NCBI GenBank assembly: GCA_032718475.1
Contig: JAUCBJ010000968.1
Span: 1 to 64,000, forward strand
DNA from: Nemertoderma westbladi
Lineage: Eukaryota; Xenacoelomorpha; Nemertodermatida; Nemertodermatidae
Reading direction: 5' to 3'
Length of the DNA stretch: 64,000 bases
Positions 42,042 to 55,909 of the stretch are shown piece by piece (position 1 is the stretch's first letter; every line of letters starts with the position of its first letter). The notes under the pieces are model-generated. The model saw only the letters and a program-made list of their open reading frames with translations, was not told the origin of the DNA and searched no databases. Made by a program: the position numbers and the translations under genes.

Positions 42042-43870
42042 AGCACTACTACTACTAGTATCGGCATGCTGCATTGCAGCTGCATTTTTAAGAATGCTGT
42101 GCCGGCTTGTCGACAAAATTGCACCGCCACAACTCCCTATCACCCATGACATTTGCTAGTTCATCCGCATCTTCAAGACCAGTGTCCTTTAAGATGCGTC
42201 TCAAGAAATTAATGGGCTGTCCACCATGCTTATTCACTCCATGAGGCTGCTAAAGTACAAGATTATGCACTGGCTGGTCCTCACGGCGAAAGCAATGTCC
42301 TGCAAAGCGGAGGCGATTTTGTTCTAGTGTCAAGCTTGGGGGAACCAATGAGACACCTCCAATGTTATATAGTGTCTGGTTGGAGATGTGTGCATTGTAC
42401 TTGACACAATGAACCCGGCGTAGCATTCTTGTGAATGTGCCATCCAGAGATTTGGTGTCCTCAGCAGTTAGAGCCCAGCATGGACTCCCATAGAGGAGTA
42501 CTGGAACCACTGCTGCTCTAAATAATCGGACCTTAAGTTTCCGATTAAATCTCGGTGACTTCCAAATCCTGGAAAGCCTATTCAAGGCTGCCCATGCCTT
42601 TCCCTTACGTATTCGAAGGTCCTCATCTGACTTCCGGATCCACGATCCCAGGTAACAGAAGTCGTCCACATGCTCAAGCATACCATCCTTTGAGCTTATG
42701 CTCATCTGATCAGAGACTTGCTGAGAACTTTCAAAGTTAACTGTCAAAATTTTGGCCTTTCTGGAGTTAATAAAAAGACCAACACTAGAAGCAGCATGTT
42801 CTAATGAGCTGAGGAGCCGTTGGGCTCCCTCTAGTGATTCTGAGAGTACTCCTAAGTCACCAGCAAAGTCTAGATCGGTTAGGTACTTGGCAGGATTTCC
42901 TCGACTTCTGGAGCCAGTGGGTGGAGTTATCATCACCCCATCATCATTATGATGATCTAAGGACATGCGTAGAACATAGTCAACCACAATTATGAACAAG
43001 AATGGTGCAAGTGTGTCTCCCTGGAGGACGCCCAATAACACTTAAAATGGTTCTGTGTCACCATCAACAGTAGACACAAATGTTGTCGAACCATCGTATA
43101 CTGATCTGATTGCTGCAATAATTTCATCAGAAATCCCATATAATGAAAGTATGCTGAACATACGTGAGCGGGAGACTGAATCAAAGACCTTGAAGAAGTC
43201 AACAAAGATAACAGCCAGATGCCTGTCTTTAGTTTTTGATAACTCTTCAATTATCCTTCTAAGTGCCAAAATGGGTTCCATGGTCCCACGACCTTTACGG
43301 AACCCATTCTGATTTCCACGGAGCAGTCTCTCAATGGGATCCCTGATGCGATTTAATATAATTCTATTGTATAGCTTTGCAGCAATCGAGATCAATGAGA
43401 TTCCCCGAAAAGAACCATAGTGTTAGGTTGCCCTTCTTGGGAACTGGCACCAACTTATTTGTTTTCATTTCTTGTGGGACTCTTGTTGTTCGGTACATGT
43501 CTACTATGATGGGATAGATGAGCTTTAAACACTCAGGTATTTTAAAGACCTCAGGGGGAACACCATCTACTCCACTGGCACGATTGGTCTTAATGCTCTT
43601 TGCAGCAGCCTTCACTTCTGCAAAGGAGATATCGCCAATGGGAATATCTGGGAGTACAGACTCAGACACTTTTACTTCTATAAAGTTATCAGGCAATACC
43701 CTGTCATTATTGAGGAGCTTTTCAAAGTGGGCCTTCCAACCATTGAGTCGATCGGCTGGTGATTCAGCCTTAACCTTGGTGGTTGCTCGGGTAGCAGCTA
43801 TCGAAAGAGGAGCCTTCGGGTCGCCTCGGCCGACGGTTTGCTTTGCTTGCAAAACGTGGGTGTTAACAAA
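42042..43870 (-). mobile_element. 5'-truncated, mutated non-LTR retrotransposon (RTE-like reverse transcriptase)
   Basis: Minus-strand RT in order: KSIKTNRASGVDGVPPEVFK (about 43590-43531), then a frameshift near 43415, NQNGFRKGRGTMEPILALRR, VIFVDFFKVFDSVSR, an in-frame TAA at 43044-43042, GVLQGDTLAPFLFII, YLTDLDFAGDLGVLSES, the FCYLGSWI and RKGKAWAALNRL region, LLYGSPCWALT and NRLRFAGHCFR (ending at 42250). The catalytic F/YADD reads FAGD, so the active site is lost. No endonuclease is present. The 3' end has a short (TAG)n tail (42042-42058 as TAC repeats on plus), the same tail type as the two plus-strand copies. Confidence 0.88.
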
Positions 43871-44215
43871 TAGATTTGGGACGACTATGAAGATGTTCAC
43901 AAATCAATTAATAATATATTATTTATTATTTATTTATTTAAATTCGGACTTGCCGACAATAAAAGTTTAAAAATATGGCGCAAACACAAATGACAGATAT
44001 CGACACAGAAAGTATATCTACACAGATTATCTACACAGAAAGTAGCCCATTAAATAAAATGTGCACAGCACAGCACTATAGTAAAAATTTATATAAATTA
44101 AAATGCACCATAATATGATCTATTCTGCAATGTTAAAGTATCAAAGTATCTTAGGATCAAGTTGTGTTTTTGGTGAAAACTGAGGCAGTTAGTATACCGG
44201 TACGGGTACACACAC
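43871..44215. other. Intergenic sequence
   Basis: AT-rich, with (TTTA)n near 43920 and two copies of ATCTACACAGA. No gene is recognised. Confidence 0.4.
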
Positions 44216-44224
44216 CTAATTTTG
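44216..44224. repeat. Left 9-bp target-site duplication
   Basis: CTAATTTTG, identical to 58292-58300, immediately outside the left inverted repeat. Confidence 0.8.
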
Positions 44225-44736
44225 GGGTATAACTTTTCGCCGTATCCGTATCCGTATGCATTTGCCATATCCGTATGTACCGTAATGGATTCCTATGGAG
44301 AATAATCCGTATGTGATTTTAGAGATTAGGCATTGCGGACCAGTAAGAAGTGCACATCACACATGCAGACTGAAGACAGGTAGGCCTACTTAAAGCTAAG
44401 TGATGTAAAGAGTATGGCTGCCGCTACCTTTTGTCAAATAAACAATGCAGGACAGGTCCAGGATGAGTGACAGCCGGTGTCCGCCAGCCCCGGGATGAGC
44501 CAGCAGTGCAGTACCTATTAACCATAACTCTTCTTGACGCCGCTTGGAAATCTAACCGTGATTAACGGAACCGTGATTTATTTTTGAACTGTTTTTCCAC
44601 CAACCTGGGCTATAGAATGTTGTTGGTTGCTACAGTACTGCAGTATATGGCACTAACATAGTATAGACTGATAGAAGCAGCAATGAGAATGCTAAGGGAA
44701 TAAATATTCGCACAGATATTGAAAACCGTCGTGTCA
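44225..44736 (+). repeat. Left terminal inverted repeat
   Basis: Starts GGGTATAACTTTTCGCCGTA, followed by reiterated TATCCG steps; its inner end is near AAAACCGTCGTGTCA. It aligns along its length with the reverse complement of 57741-58291, with small indels. One indel is exactly AGGCCT, present in the right arm (58051-58056) and absent here. Confidence 0.92.
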
Positions 44737-44767
44737 GTCTGTCCTTCTTTGTGAATTTATTAACATA

Positions 44768-46975
44768 CTAGAAAGCCTGTGGCCCTTCGGGCCACAGCTT
44801 TCTAGTGCACGTGCAGATGATATATGAATATGTGTGGGAGATTGGAGAACTGCATACGGAACAGACACCATCATTAAATAAAACACCACCCCCATAAGAG
44901 ATAACTGTCAAGTTTCAACTTTAGTCAGATTGTAAATAACAAAATTGGTGTAGATGTTCACATTCAGACTTCTACAGTAGCGGTAGACTGAAGAACTGTA
45001 GACGACTCTGGGACTCAGTAAAGATACAGAATATGCTGTAGTAGATTCCTGCCAAGTTTCAGCTCAAAGGGATTAAAAAGAACCAATTGGGATGAGGTGT
45101 TCACTATCAGACAATTCGCCCTCTAGCGGCAGATAGGGGAACTGTATACAACTCTGCGACTCCGTAAAGGTAGAGCCTATGCTGTAGTAGATGCCTACCA
45201 AGTTTCAGTCTAAACCGTTTGTAAATAACAAAGTTGGAGAAGATGTTAACTTTCAGACATTTCACCCTCTAGCGGTAGACTGGGGAAGTGTATAGGACTC
45301 TGCAACTCCGTAAAGATAGAGCCTAGGACGTAGTAGATACCTGCCAAGTTTCAGCTCAAAAGGATTAAAAAGAACCAAATGGGATGAGGTTTTCACTATC
45401 AGACAATTCGCCCTCTTGCGGCTGACTGTGGAACTGTAGACGACTCTACTACTCCGCAAATATATAGCCTATGCTATAGTAGATGCCTACCAAGTTTCAG
45501 TCTAAAAGGATTGTAAATAACAAAGTTGGAGAAGATGTTAACTTGCAGACATTTCGCCCTCTAGCGGTAGACTGGGAAATTGTAGACGACTCTGCGACTC
45601 AGTAAAGATACAGCCTATGCTGTAGTAGATGCCTACCAAGTTTCAGTCAAAACTGATTGTAAATAATAAAGTTGGAGAAGATGTTAACTCTCAGACATTT
45701 AGCCCTCTAACGGTAGACTGGGGAACTGTAGACAAATCAGTGACTCCGGAAATATACAGCCTATGCTGCAGTATATAGCTACCAAGTTTCAGCTCAAAAG
45801 CATTAAAAATAACAAAGTTGGAGAAGATGTTAACTTGCAGACATTTCGCCCTCTAGCGGTAGACTGGGAAATTGTAGACGACTCTGCGACTCAGTAAAGA
45901 TTCAGCCTATGCTGTAGTAGATGCCTACCAAGTTTCAGTCAAAACGGATTGTAAATAATAAAGTTGGAGAAGATGTTAACTCTCAGACATTTAGCCCTCT
46001 AACGGTAGACTGGGGAACTGTAGACAACCCAGTGACTCCGGAAATATACAGCCTAAGCTGCAGTATATAGCTACCACGTTTCAGCTCAAAAGCATTAAAA
46101 ACAACCCTATAAGATCAGGTTTTCACTATCGGATAATTCGCCCTCTAGCGGCAGACGGTGGAACTTCAGACGGCTCTGAGTATTACGTTGCAACGAGTTA
46201 GGGCGAGACCTATCTAACGAGCTATAGTAAGCGAGATTTCATCGAGATTAGATGTATAATATTAGATAAAATAATAATATAGTAAGTATAGGCCTACAGA
46301 AATAATTATTTTACTTTTAATATTCATAACAGTAAAACAAAAATGTTATAAACCTCTCCTTCCATGCAGCCAATGATTGAGAAAGCAGAATTACTCTGAG
46401 CAATTCGCAACAGACAACCCAAACCCACCCCAATCAACACTCCAGCCTGCTTGCTCCTTATCTGTGCCCAGCCAGCTAGCTGCGAGTTCAATAATTACCT
46501 TAACGTTGCTATGATACAGAAAACAATCCTTCCCTATTAAATAACTATAGGCCCATTCGATCGTGCTTGGCGAATATGACATATTTATACACTATTTGAT
46601 TTTTAATCAATAAATAATCATACATATTTATATTAAACACTCGAATAAAATAAAAACTTTGTGAGAATGGGACACGGCGAATCTACCCATGTTAATTTTA
46701 TACCAGGTGGGATAAATGTTAGCCCTCTAAATCATTAATTACCGATAGAAGAACCGAAATAATTCGATAAATTTCGCCCGAAAATCACGAAAATCGCCCT
46801 CTAGCGGCAGACGGGCGAACTTCAGACGGCTCTGAGTATTACGTTGCAACGAGTTAGGGCGAGACCTTTCTAACGAGCTATAGCAAGCGAGATTTCATCG
46901 ATATGGGTTCGATTGTATAGCCGATGACAAACACACAGACAGACAGACAGACAATCGAGATTTATATATATTAGA
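44768..46975 (-). mobile_element. Helitron-like unit 1 (type A)
   Basis: Read on the minus strand it starts TCTAATATATATAAATC, followed by (GTCT)n. It ends with a hairpin (stem CTAGAAAGC...GCTTTCTAG around GGCCCTTCGGGCC) closing in CTAG, with T next to it. TC...CTRR ends with a terminal hairpin and an A/T insertion site are Helitron hallmarks. The body is made of modules of about 146 bp, each with GCCCTCTAGCGG and CCAAGTTTCAG. It is near-identical to unit 4 over most of its length. No Rep/helicase is encoded. Confidence 0.65.
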
Positions 46976-49365
46976 CTAGAAAGCCAGTGGCCCTTCGGGC
47001 CACGGCTTTCTAGTTCACAAGCCTATTCACCATTCCAAACATTAATTAATTAATTAACTTAACAAAACTTCATATGATTGAGAATGTTCTCTCAAACAAA
47101 AGACTGATGCTGTTTTACTTTTTCAGATATCTACACTGGTCAACATCCTTCACATAGATGCAGCCTTATGATGTAGTACTGTAGACCTCTGACAATTATA
47201 AGCGTAAAAGCATTTTTAATAAATAAATGTGAGAATGTTTTTACTTTTCAGATTCAGATATTTCGCACCCTAGCAGTAGACTGGAAATCCGGAGACTGGT
47301 TAGCGTCCTCCCCATACAAACAGCCTATGGTCAAGCATACCTTTCCCAAGTATAAGCAAAAAAGCATTAGAAACAACGAAATGGGAGAAGGATTTCACTT
47401 GAGACATTTCACCCTCTAGCGGCAGACTGAGAAATTGCAGATTGGTCACAGTTTTCCACGAACACGCAGTCTATGGTGTAGTAGACCTCTGACAATTATC
47501 AGCCTAAAAGCATTAGAAACAACGAAACGGGATAAGGTTTTCACTTTCAGACATTTCGGCCCCTAGCGGCCGAATGGAGAACTGCAGTTTGTTCGGCGTC
47601 TTACCTAGACACACACCCTATGGTGTATTACACATCTGGCAAGTGTCAGCCTGAAAGCATATTAATAACGAAATGGGATAAGGTTTTCACTTTCAGACAT
47701 TTGGCCCCCTAGCGGTAGACTGGATAAATGCAGACTGGTTCTAACTCCTCCCCAAACACACAGTCTATGGTGTAGTAGACCTCTGTCGAGTATCAGCAAA
47801 AAAGCATTATAAACAATGAAATGCATAAAGGTTTTCACTTTCAGACATTTCACCCTCTAGCGGCAGACTGAGAAATTGCAGATTGGTCACAGTTTTCCAC
47901 GAACACGCAGTCTATGGTGTAGTAGACCTCTGACAATTATCAGCCTAAAAGCATTAGAAACAACGAAACGGGATAAGGTTTTCACTTTCAGACATTTCGG
48001 CCCCTAGCGGCCGAATGGAGAACTGCAGTTTGTTCGGCGTCTTACCTAGACACACACCCTATGGTGTATTACACATCTGGCAAGTGTCAGCCTGAAAGCA
48101 TATTAATAACGAAATGGGATAAGGTTTTCACTTTCAGACATTTGGCCCCCTAGCGGTAGACTGGATAAATGCAGACTGGTTCTAACTCCTCCCCAAACAC
48201 ACAGTCTATGGTGTAGTAGACCTCTGTCGAGTATCAGCAAAAAAGCATTATAAACAATGAAATGCATAAAGGTTTTCACTTTCAGACATTGCGCCCCCTA
48301 GCGGAAGACAGAGCTATTGCAAATTGGTCTTAGTTCTCCACAAACACGCAGTCTTTGATGTAGTAGACCTCTGACAAGTATCAGCCTAAAAACATTAGAA
48401 ACAACGAAACGGGATAAGGTTTTCACGTTCAGACATTTCGCCCCCTAGCGGCCAAATGGAGAACTGCAGTTTGTTCGGCGTCTTACCTAGACACACACCC
48501 TATGGTGTAATACAAATCTGCCAAGTGTCAGCCTAAAAGCATTATTAATAACGAAATGGGATAAGGTTTTCACTTTCAGACATTTGGCCCCCTAGCGGTA
48601 GACTGGAGAAATGCAGACTGGTTCTAGCTCCTCCCCAAACACGCAGTCTTGGTGTAGTAGACCTCTGCCAAGTATCAGCAAAAATGCAGTATAAACAACG
48701 AAATGGGTGAAGGTTTTCACTTTCAGACATTGCGCCCCCTACCGGCAGACAGATGAATTTCAGATTATTCAGAGTTCTCTACAAACACGCAGTCTATGGT
48801 GTAGTCGACTTCTGCCAAGTATCAGCAAAAAAGCATTATAAACAACGAAATGGGATAAGGTTTTCACTTTCAGATATTGCTCCCCCTAGCGGCAGACTGG
48901 GGAATTGCAGATTGGTCAGCATCCTCCGAAAACACACAGCCTATGGTGTAGTAGACCTCTGCCACGTATCAGCTAAAAGGCATTAATAATAACGAAATGG
49001 GAGAAGGTTTTCAGTTTCTGACATTTCGCCCCCTTCCCCTAGCGGCAGACTGGAGAACTGCAGATTGATCAGTGTCTTCCCAAACACACAGTCTATGGTC
49101 AGGAACGTATCTGCAAAGTATCATTTAGAACAGATTGAGTCTGATGGTGCAACCGCTGTTATAGAGTTTCCTACAGAATGAACTGCTAGGCCTACTGCGC
49201 TACCGGTACCAAATTCACGAAATCTGCATTCACGCAAACAAACGCGTAAAATAAGACTCGAGATAGCGACAGTGCACGTGCTCGTGACGAGAGCTTTCGT
49301 TCGATGTATCGCGAGCTCAGATTGGTGCTTGTGTGTAGAAACGTATAGCTTGGACAGACAAACAA

Positions 49366-49396
<31 letters not shown>

Positions 49397-49417
49397 CATG
49401 ATATTTATATATATAGA
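46976..49417 (-). mobile_element. Helitron-like unit 2 (type B)
   Basis: Minus-strand start TCTATATATATAAATATCAT, then (GTCT)n; hairpin end GAAAGCC...GGCCCTTCGGGCC...GGCTTTC in CTAG at 46976. Its modules (GCCCCCTAGCGGC, CTGCCAAGTATCAGC) differ from type A. A block of about 420 bp around 47410-47830 is repeated nearly identically at 47840-48250. Confidence 0.65.
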
Positions 49418-51562
49418 CTAGAAAGCCCGTGGCCCTTCGGGCCACGGCTTTCTAGTTCACAAGCCTATTCACCATTCCAAACATTAGATTAATTAAGAAT
49501 GGGAGAAGGATTTCACTTTCAGACAATTCGTCCCCTAGTGGCGGACTGGAGAACTTCAGACTGGTCAACGTCCTTCCCAAAGACGCAGCTTATGATGTAG
49601 TACAGTAGAACTCTGCCAAGTATCAGCCTAAAAGCATTTTTAATAAATAAATGTGAGAATGTTTTGACTTTTCAGACATTTCGCACCCTAGCAGTATACT
49701 GGAGAACTGCAGACTGGTTAGCATCCGCCCCAAACACACAGCCTATGGTGTAGTACCTTTCCCAAGTATAAGAAAAAAAGCATTAGAAACAACGAAATGG
49801 GAGAAGGTTTTCATGTCAGACATTTCACCCTCTAGCGGCAGACTGAGAAATTGCAGATTGGTCAGAGTTATCCGCAAACACGCAGTCTATGGTGTAGTAG
49901 ACCTCTGCCAAGCATCAGCCTAAAAGCATTATAATCATCGAAATGGGAGAGGGTTTTCACTTTCAGACATTTCGCCCCCTAGCAGCCGAATGCAAAACTG
50001 CAGTTTGTTCGGCGTCCTCCCCAGATACACACCCTATGGTGTAATACACATCTGCCAAGTGTCAGCCTGAAAGCATATTAATAACGAAATGGGATGAGGT
50101 TTTCACTTTCAAGACATTTGGCCCCCTATCGGTAGACTGGATAAATGCAGACTGGTTCTAGCTCCTCCCCAAACACACAGCCTATGGTGTAGTAGACCAC
50201 TGCCAAGTATGCCTTATAAACAATGAAATGCATAAAGGTTTTCATTTTCAGACATTGCGCCCCCTAGCGGCAGACAGAGCTATTGCAGATTGGTCAGCGT
50301 TCTCCATAAACACACAGTCTTTGATGAAGTAGACCTCTGACAAGTATCAGCCTAAAAACATTATAAACATCAAATGGGATAAGGTTTTCACATTCAGATA
50401 TTCTCCCCCTAGCGGCCGAATAGATAACTGCAGGTTGTTCGTCGTCCTCTCCAGACACACACCCTATTGTGTAATACACATCTGCCAAGCGTCAGCCTAA
50501 AAGCATTAAAAACAACGAAATGGGTGAAGGTTTTCACTTTCAGACATTGCGCCCCCTACCGGCAGGTAGAGGAATTGCAGATTATTCAGAGTTCTCTACA
50601 AACACGCAGTCTATGGTGTAGTAGACTTCTGCCAAGTACCAGCAAAAAAGCATTATAAATAACGAAATGGGTGAAGGTTTTCACTTTCAGACATTGCGCC
50701 CCCTAGCGGCAGACAGAGGAATTGCAGATTGGCCAGAGTTCTCCACAAACACGCAGTCTATGGTGTAGTAAACTTCTGCCAAGTAACAGCAAAAAAACAT
50801 TATAAATAACGACATGGGATAAGGTTTTCACTTTCGGATATCTCTCCCCCTAGTGGCGGACTGGGGAATTGCAGATTGGTCAGCATCCTCCGCAAACATA
50901 CAGCCTATGGTGTAGTATACCTCTGCCACGTATCAATTAAAAGGCCTTAATAATAACGAAATGGGAAAAGGTTTTCAGTTTCGGACATTTCGCCCCCTAG
51001 CGGCAGACAGGAGATCTGCAGATTGATCAGTGTCCTCCCAAACATGCAGTCTATGGTCAGAAACATATCTGCAAAGTATCATTTATAACAGATTGAGACT
51101 GATGGTGTAACCGCTGTTATAGAGTTTCCCGCTGGTTGATCAGTGATTTGGCCGAAAATGGTTACAGTATGGTATAGCCCAATTTGACCACAATAATACG
51201 CATTCACGCATAAATGATACATAAAATTAGCCTCGATATAACGACGTTTCGCGTCCATGTGCTCGGGGCAGTCTGCATCACGTAGATGCGCATCAAAAAA
51301 TAGCATAATAGTCGAGACCCAACATGTAGAGTGACAGAATGAACTGCTAGGCCTAACGCGCTACCGGTACCAAATTCACGAAATCTGCATTCACGCAAAC
51401 AAATGCGTAAAATAAGACTCGAGATAGCGACAGTGCACGTGCTTGTGACGAGAGCTTTCGTTCGATGTATCGCGAGCTCCGATTGGTGCTTGTGTGTAGA
51501 AACGTATAGCTTGGACAGACAAACAAACAGACAGACAGACACATGATATTTATATATATAGA
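49418..51562 (-). mobile_element. Helitron-like unit 3 (type B)
   Basis: Same ends and module type as unit 2. The minus-strand 5' segment includes a conserved block with GAATGAACTGCTAGGCCTA and AAACGTATAGCTTGGACAGA (plus-strand reading) also found in units 2 and 5. It carries an extra segment near 51120-51330. Confidence 0.65.
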
Positions 51563-53755
51563 CTAGAAAGCCTGTGGCCCTTCGGGCCACAGCTTTCTAG
51601 TGCACGTGCAGATGATATATGAATATGTGTGGGAGATTGGAGAACTGCATACGGAACAGACACCATCATTAAATAAAACACCACCCCCATAAGAGATAAC
51701 TGTCAAGTTTCAACTTTAGTCAGATTGTAAATAACAAAATTTCCAGAAAATGATCACTTTCAGATCCACCCTCTACCTGCGGACTGGTGAAATGCAGACG
51801 GCGCTGCAGTTTGGTAAAGGTGGGGTTTATGGTGAAGTAAAATGCCTGCCTTTCAAGTTTCAGCTTAAACAGATTGTAAATAACAAAATTGGTGTAGATG
51901 TTCACATTCAGACTTCTAGCGGTAGACTGAAGAACTGTAGACGACTCTGGGACTCCGTAAAGATACAGAATATGCTGCAGTAGATTCCTGCCAAGTTTCA
52001 GCTCAAAGGGATTAAAGAGAACCAATTGGGATGAGGTGTTCACTATCAGACAATTCGCCCTCTAGCGGCAGATAGGGGAACTGTATACAACTCTGCGACT
52101 CCGTAAAGGTAGAGCCTATGCTGTAGTAGATGCCTACCAAGTTTCAGTCTAAACCGTTTGTAAATAACAAAGTTGGAGAAGATGTTAATTTTCAGACATT
52201 TCACCCTCTAGCGGTAGACTGGGGAAGTGTATAGGACTCTGCAACTCCGTAAAGATAGAGCCTAGGATGTAGTAGATACCTGCCAAGTTTCAGCTCAAAA
52301 GGATTAAAAAGAACCAAATGGGATGAGGTTTTCACTATCAGACAATTCGCCCTCTTGCGTCTGACTGTGGAACTGTAGACGACTCTACTACTCCGCAAAG
52401 ATATAGCCTATGCTATAGTAGATGCCTACCAAGTTTCAGTCTAAAAGGATTGTAAATAACAAAGTTGGAGAAGATGTTAACTTTCATACATTTCGCCCTC
52501 TAGCGGCAGACGCGGGTACTGTAGACAACTCTGCGCGACTCAGTAAAGATATAGCCTATGCTGTAGTAGATGCCTACCAAGTTCAGTCTAAATGGATTAT
52601 AAATAACAAAGTTGGAGAAGATGTTAACTTGCAAACATTTCGCCCTCTAGCGGTAGACTGGGAAATTGTAGACGACTTTGCGACTCAGTAAAGATTCAGC
52701 CTATGCTGTAGTAGATGCCTACCAAGTTTCAGTCAAAACGGATTGTAAATAATAAAGTTGGAGAAGATGTTATCTCTCAGACATTTAGCACTCTAACGGT
52801 AGACTGGGGAACTGTAGACCACCCAGTGACTCCGGAAATATACAGCCTATGCTGCAGTATATAGCTACCAAGTTTCAGCTCAAAAGCATTAAAAACAACC
52901 CAATAAGATCAGGTTTTCACTATCGGATAATTCGCCCTCTAGCGGCAGACGGGGGAACTTCAGACGGCTCTGAGTATTACGTTGCAACGAGTTAGGGCGA
53001 GACCTATCTAACGAGCTATAGTAAGCGAGATTTCATCGAGATTAGATGTATAATATTAGATAACATAATAATACAGTAAGTATAGGCCTATAGAAATAAT
53101 TATTTTTACTTTTAATATTCATAACAGTAAAACAAAAATGTTATAAACCTCTCCTTCCATGCAGCCAATGATTGAGAAAGCAGAATTACTACAACCCAAA
53201 CCCACCCCAATCAACACTCCAGCCTGCTTGCTCCTTATCTGTGCCCAGCCAGCTAGCTGCGAGTTCAATAATTACCTTAAGGTTGCTACAGAAAACAATC
53301 CTTCCCTATTCAATAACAATAGGCCAATTCGATCGTGCTTGGCGAATATGACATATTTATACACTATTTGTTTTTTAATCAATAAATAATCATACATATT
53401 TATATTAAACACTCGAATAAAATAAATACTTTGTGAGAATGGGACACGGCGAATCTACCCATGTTAATTTTATACCAGGTGGGATAAATGTTAGCCCTCT
53501 AAATCATTAATTACCGATAGAAGAACCGAAATAATTCGATAAATTTCGCCCGAAAATCACGAAAATCGCCCTCTAGCGGCAGACGGGCGAACTTCAGACG
53601 ACTCTGAGTATTACGTTGCAACGAGTTAGGGCGAGACCTTTCTAACGAGCTATAGCAAGCGAGATTTCATCGAGATGGGTTCGATTGTATAGCCGATGAC
53701 AAACACACAGACAGACTGACTGACTGACAGACAATCGATATTTATATATATTAGA
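51563..53755 (-). mobile_element. Helitron-like unit 4 (type A)
   Basis: Near-duplicate of unit 1: same hairpin variant (CTGTGGCCCTTCGGGCCACAG), same order of modules and same non-modular tail (46200-46975 corresponds to 52980-53755). The two copies differ by whole-module gains and losses, for example the module at about 51740-51890, which is missing from unit 1. Confidence 0.65.
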
Positions 53756-55909
53756 CTAGAAAGCCCGTGGCCCTTCGGGCCACGGCTTTCTAGTTCACAA
53801 GCCTATTCACCATTCCAAACATTAGATTAATTAATTAACTTAACATAATTAACAAAACGTCACATGATTGAGTGTTCTCTCAAACAAAAGGACTGAAGCT
53901 GTTTTACTTTTCAAATTTCTACATAATACGTACAACGTACAACGTATTATGCTACTTAGGTTGTATAAAGTAGATAAATAACTGCCAAGTATCATTTCCA
54001 AAGGATTACAAATAGTAAAAATATGGAAGAAGGTTAAACTGTAGAACTGCAGGTGGTTATCATCCTCGTAAACACAAACTATAGTTTATTTAGTTTAGTA
54101 GGTACTGTACAGTACTTTTAGATCGCTGCCAAGAATAAACTCTAAAATAATTTAAATGGGAGAAGGATTTCACTTTCAGACAATTCGTCCCCTAATGGCG
54201 GACTGGAGAACTGCAGACTGGTCAACGTCCTTCCCAAAGACGCAGCTTATGATGTAGTACAGTAGACCTCTGCCAAGTATCAGCCTAAAAGCATTTTTAA
54301 TAAATAAATGAGAGAATGTTTTCACTTTTCAGACATTTCGCACCCTCTAGCAGTATACTGGAGAACTGCAGACTGGTTAGCATCCGCCCCAAACACACAG
54401 CCTATGGTGTAGTATACCTTTCCCAAGTATAAAAAAAAAGCATTAGAAAAAACGAAATGGGAGAAGGTATTCATTTCAGACATTTCACCCTCTAGTGGTA
54501 AGACTGTGGAATTGCAGATTTGTCAGAGTTCTCCACAAAAACGCAGTCTAGGGGGTAGTAGACCTCTGCAAAGTATCAGCATAAAAGCATTATTAATAAC
54601 GAAATGGGTGAAGGTTTTCACTTTCAGACATTTCGCCCCCTAGTGGCAGACAGAGGAATTGCAGATTGGTCAGAGTACTCCACAAACACGCAGCCTATGG
54701 TGTAGTAGACCTCTGCCAAGTATCAGCCTATAAGTACTATAAACAACGAAATGGGATAAGGTTTTCACTTTTAGATATTTCGCCCCCTAGCGGCCGAATG
54801 GAGAACTGCAGGTAGTTGGGCGTCCTCCACAGACACACACCATATGGTGTAATACACATCTGCCAAGTGTCAGCCTAAAAGCATTATTAATAACAAAATG
54901 GGATAAGGTTTTCACTTTCAGACATTTGGCCCCCTAGTGGCAGACAGAGGAATTGCAGATTGGTCAGAGTTCTCCACAAACACGCAGCCTAGGGTGTAGT
55001 AGACCTCTGCCAAGTATCAGCCTATAAGTATTATAAACAACGAAATGGGATAAGGTTTTCACTTTCAGATATTTCGCCCCCTAGCGGCTGAATGGAGAAC
55101 TGCAGGTTGTTGGGCGTCCTCCACAGACACTCACCAAATGGTGTAATACACATCTGCCAAGTGTCAGCCTAAAAGCATTATTAATAACGAAATGTGATAA
55201 GGTTTTCACTTTCAGACATTTGGCCCCCTAGCGGTAGACTGGAGAAATGCAGACTGATTCTAGCTCCTCCCCAAACACGCTGTATGGTGTAGTAGACCTC
55301 TGCCAAGTATCAGCAAAAAAGCATTATAAACAAAGAAATGGGATAAGGTTTTCACTTTCAGATATTTCTCCCCCTTGCGGCAGACTGGGGAATTGCAGAT
55401 TGGTCAGCATCCTCCCCAAACACACAGCCTATGGTGTAGAAGACCTCTGCCATGTATCAGCTAAAAGGCTTTAATAATAACGAAATGGGAGATGTTTTAA
55501 GTTTCGGATATTTCGCCCCCTAGCGGCAGACTGGAGAACTGCAGATTGATCAGTGTCCTCCCAAACACACAGTCTATGGTCGGGAACAGATCTACAAAGT
55601 ATCATTTAGAACAGATTAAGTCTGGTATCAAAAAGTAGCATAATAGTCGGACCTAACATGTATAGTGACAGAATGAACTGCTAGGCCTAACTGCGCTACC
55701 GGTACCAAATTCACGAAATCTGCATTCACGCAAACAAACGCGTAAAATAAGACTCGAGATAGCGACAGTGCACGTGCTCGTGACGAGAGCTTTCGTTCGA
55801 TGTATCGCGAGCTCCGATTGGTGCTTGTGTGTAGAAACGTATAGCTTGGACAGACAAGCAGACAGACAGACAGACAGACAGACAGACACATGATATTTAT
55901 ATATATAGA
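53756..55909 (-). mobile_element. Helitron-like unit 5 (type B)
   Basis: Same ends as units 2 and 3. An additional region near 53925-54130 is non-modular. It ends (minus-strand start) with TCTATATATATAAATATCAT at 55909. Confidence 0.62.

Noticed and set aside
49121-51590. Short minus-strand frames rich in SVCLSVCLF
   Set aside because: These are translations of (GACA)n microsatellite at the 5' side of the Helitron-like units. They recur in each copy and are not genes.
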